DNA from: Pseudomonadota bacterium
GTDB lineage: Bacteria > Pseudomonadota > Gammaproteobacteria > Burkholderiales > Gallionellaceae
Assembly (NCBI GenBank): GCA_021783855.1
Contig: JAJXTL010000141.1
Span: forward strand, 1 to 7,128
Reading direction: 5' to 3'
Length of the DNA stretch: 7,128 bases
The notes below the pieces were generated by a model. It was not told the origin of the DNA. It worked only from the letters and a program-made list of their open reading frames with translations, and ran no database searches. The number at the start of each line of letters is the position of its first letter. Position 1 is the stretch's first letter. The position numbers were made by a program, and so were the translations under genes. This document shows, piece after piece, positions 6,288 through 7,128 of the stretch.

Positions 6288-7127
6288 TTAGCTTTTCCTG
6301 ATGACGGTAACGGACTCGGGCTGTGAAGAGAGTGTATTGCTCTCTTGGGCCAGCAAGTCGCCGAGTTGTAAACACAGCAGGCCGAACAGGGCAAGGCCTG
6401 TCTGTGCCACCATCATATTGGGCAGATTGATTTGCAGATAAGCGTTCGACTGGTAGGTGATGACAGCAAGGTTGCCTATGAAGATGCCCGACAATGCGGA
6501 AAAAACCAGGCGGCTCCAGTCGCCCGATTGTGGTTTGGAAAATATCGTTTTCTCCTGCCATGATAATTGCAATGCAAGCAGCAGCGCGAGCGGCGACAGC
6601 CAGAATAACCAGAACAAATGTGCAGGCCATACAGCGCCGCCTGTCAGGCCGAGTATTGCCACGGCTGCCAGCGTGCGCACGCGTGCTGTCAGAGCGATGT
6701 CCGGGAGGGTGCGGCGGAAAATGAGGGAATTGCGCAGGCCCGGGAAGCTGCCAAACAGGTCGCGGGTGACCAGCACGGCGGGGACGAGCAGGGCGAATAA
6801 CGGGCTGTAGAGCAAAATTTGCAGGATAAAGGTATGGTTTTGCGGCACTGTCCAGCTTGCTGCGAACAGATTCAGATAACTGAGCAGCCAGCCTGTCAAT
6901 GCACTGGCGATGCTCACCCTTATGAAATATGCGCGCCCGCTTTCCAGCGGGCCGCTGCCGGTAAGGCGTTTGATGGTGTGATTGATGAGCAGCACGTAGA
7001 GCAGCAGCATGATGGTGGTGCGCAGTGTGGCGGGTATGCTGTCATCGCCATCGGGCGGACTGATTGAAAGATGGCTCAAGCCACTGCCGCTCAGAAAAAT
7101 ACCTGCCAGCGGTAAAAGCAGCACAGC
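6288..7127 (-). CDS. Polytopic membrane protein of unknown function (5' end probably outside the window)
   Basis: At least 280 codons remain open to the right edge. A GTG at 7124 could be a start, but no ribosome binding site can be seen and the frame continues upstream, so I treat it as 5'-partial. I do not recognise the family. Counting from the GTG, about seven or eight hydrophobic helices are visible: near 1-16, 38-52, 68-90, 97-120, 150-164, 167-188, 207-226 and 239-261, ending in a polar tail ([18 protein letters not shown]). Polar loops include a basic one, [18 protein letters not shown]. No transport-family or catalytic motif is evident. The stop is 2 nt upstream of the pyrD ATG, which suggests one transcript, but that does not establish a role in pyrimidine metabolism. 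An uncharacterised inner-membrane protein is the safest description. Confidence 0.75.
   Translation of the reverse strand, partial: AVLLLPLAGIFLSGSGLSHLSISPPDGDDSIPATLRTTIMLLLYVLLINHTIKRLTGSGPLESGRAYFIRVSIASALTGWLLSYLNLFAASWTVPQNHTFILQILLYSPLFALLVPAVLVTRDLFGSFPGLRNSLIFRRTLPDIALTARVRTLAAVAILGLTGGAVWPAHLFWLFWLSPLALLLALQLSWQEKTIFSKPQSGDWSRLVFSALSGIFIGNLAVITYQSNAYLQINLPNMMVAQTGLALFGLLCLQLGDLLAQESNTLSSQPESVTVIRKS
6296..6299 (-). promoter_or_regulatory. Ribosome binding site of pyrD
   Basis: AGGA in the final codons (Arg-Lys-Ser) of the upstream gene, 10 nt before the pyrD ATG. The spacing is on the long side, so translation probably also depends on coupling with the upstream gene. Confidence 0.5.
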
Positions 7128-7128
7128 G

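Noticed and set aside
5263..6630. Extended pyrD reading frame beginning about 115 codons upstream
   Set aside because: The extension overlaps the upstream membrane protein gene and lacks similarity to PyrD, whose family N-terminus begins at 6285.

Overview
The window looks like a stretch of proteobacterial chromosome. The Rnf order (A-B-C-D), the class 2 (quinone-linked) PyrD and the moderately high G+C suggest a beta- or gammaproteobacterium. A Nitrosomonadales/Gallionellales-like betaproteobacterium is my guess, but that rests on general resemblance, not on a search. Every gene I can support lies on the minus strand, so transcription runs from the right edge to the left edge.

Layout in transcription order: (1) 7127-6288, the 3' part of a polytopic membrane protein of unknown function. 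(2) 6285-5263, pyrD, starting 2 nt after that protein's stop. (3) 5262-5108, a 155-nt leader with two inverted repeats and no clear terminator. (4) 5107-3419, a multidomain signalling protein: two membrane helices, a coiled coil, a class III adenylate cyclase domain, a TPR-like helical repeat and a C-terminal bacteriohemerythrin domain. (5) 3418-3318, a 101-nt gap. (6) 3317-1, the start of an Rnf/Rsx electron-transport operon: rnfA, rnfB, rnfC, a 63-codon small ORF, and the first 102 codons of rnfD, which leaves the window.

How the genes work together: Rnf is a membrane complex that couples electron transfer between NADH and ferredoxin (or SoxR, in the Rsx role) to ion movement. RnfB and RnfC carry the Fe-S clusters and the soluble-side electron path. 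RnfA and RnfD are membrane subunits. The A/B and B/C junctions overlap (TAATG and ATGA), and the small ORF fits between rnfC and rnfD with gaps of 2 and 1 nt. PyrD feeds electrons from dihydroorotate to the quinone pool during pyrimidine synthesis.

The most distinctive gene is the cyclase-hemerythrin fusion. It has a complete set of class III catalytic residues (Asp143, Asp187, Lys183, Thr251, Asn258, Arg262). Its hemerythrin domain would normally hold an O2-binding di-iron site, but the usual His-x3-Glu ligand pair is out of register by about one helical turn. It is a candidate O2/redox-responsive cAMP-producing sensor next to a redox complex. The second point of interest is the small ORF packed between rnfC and rnfD.
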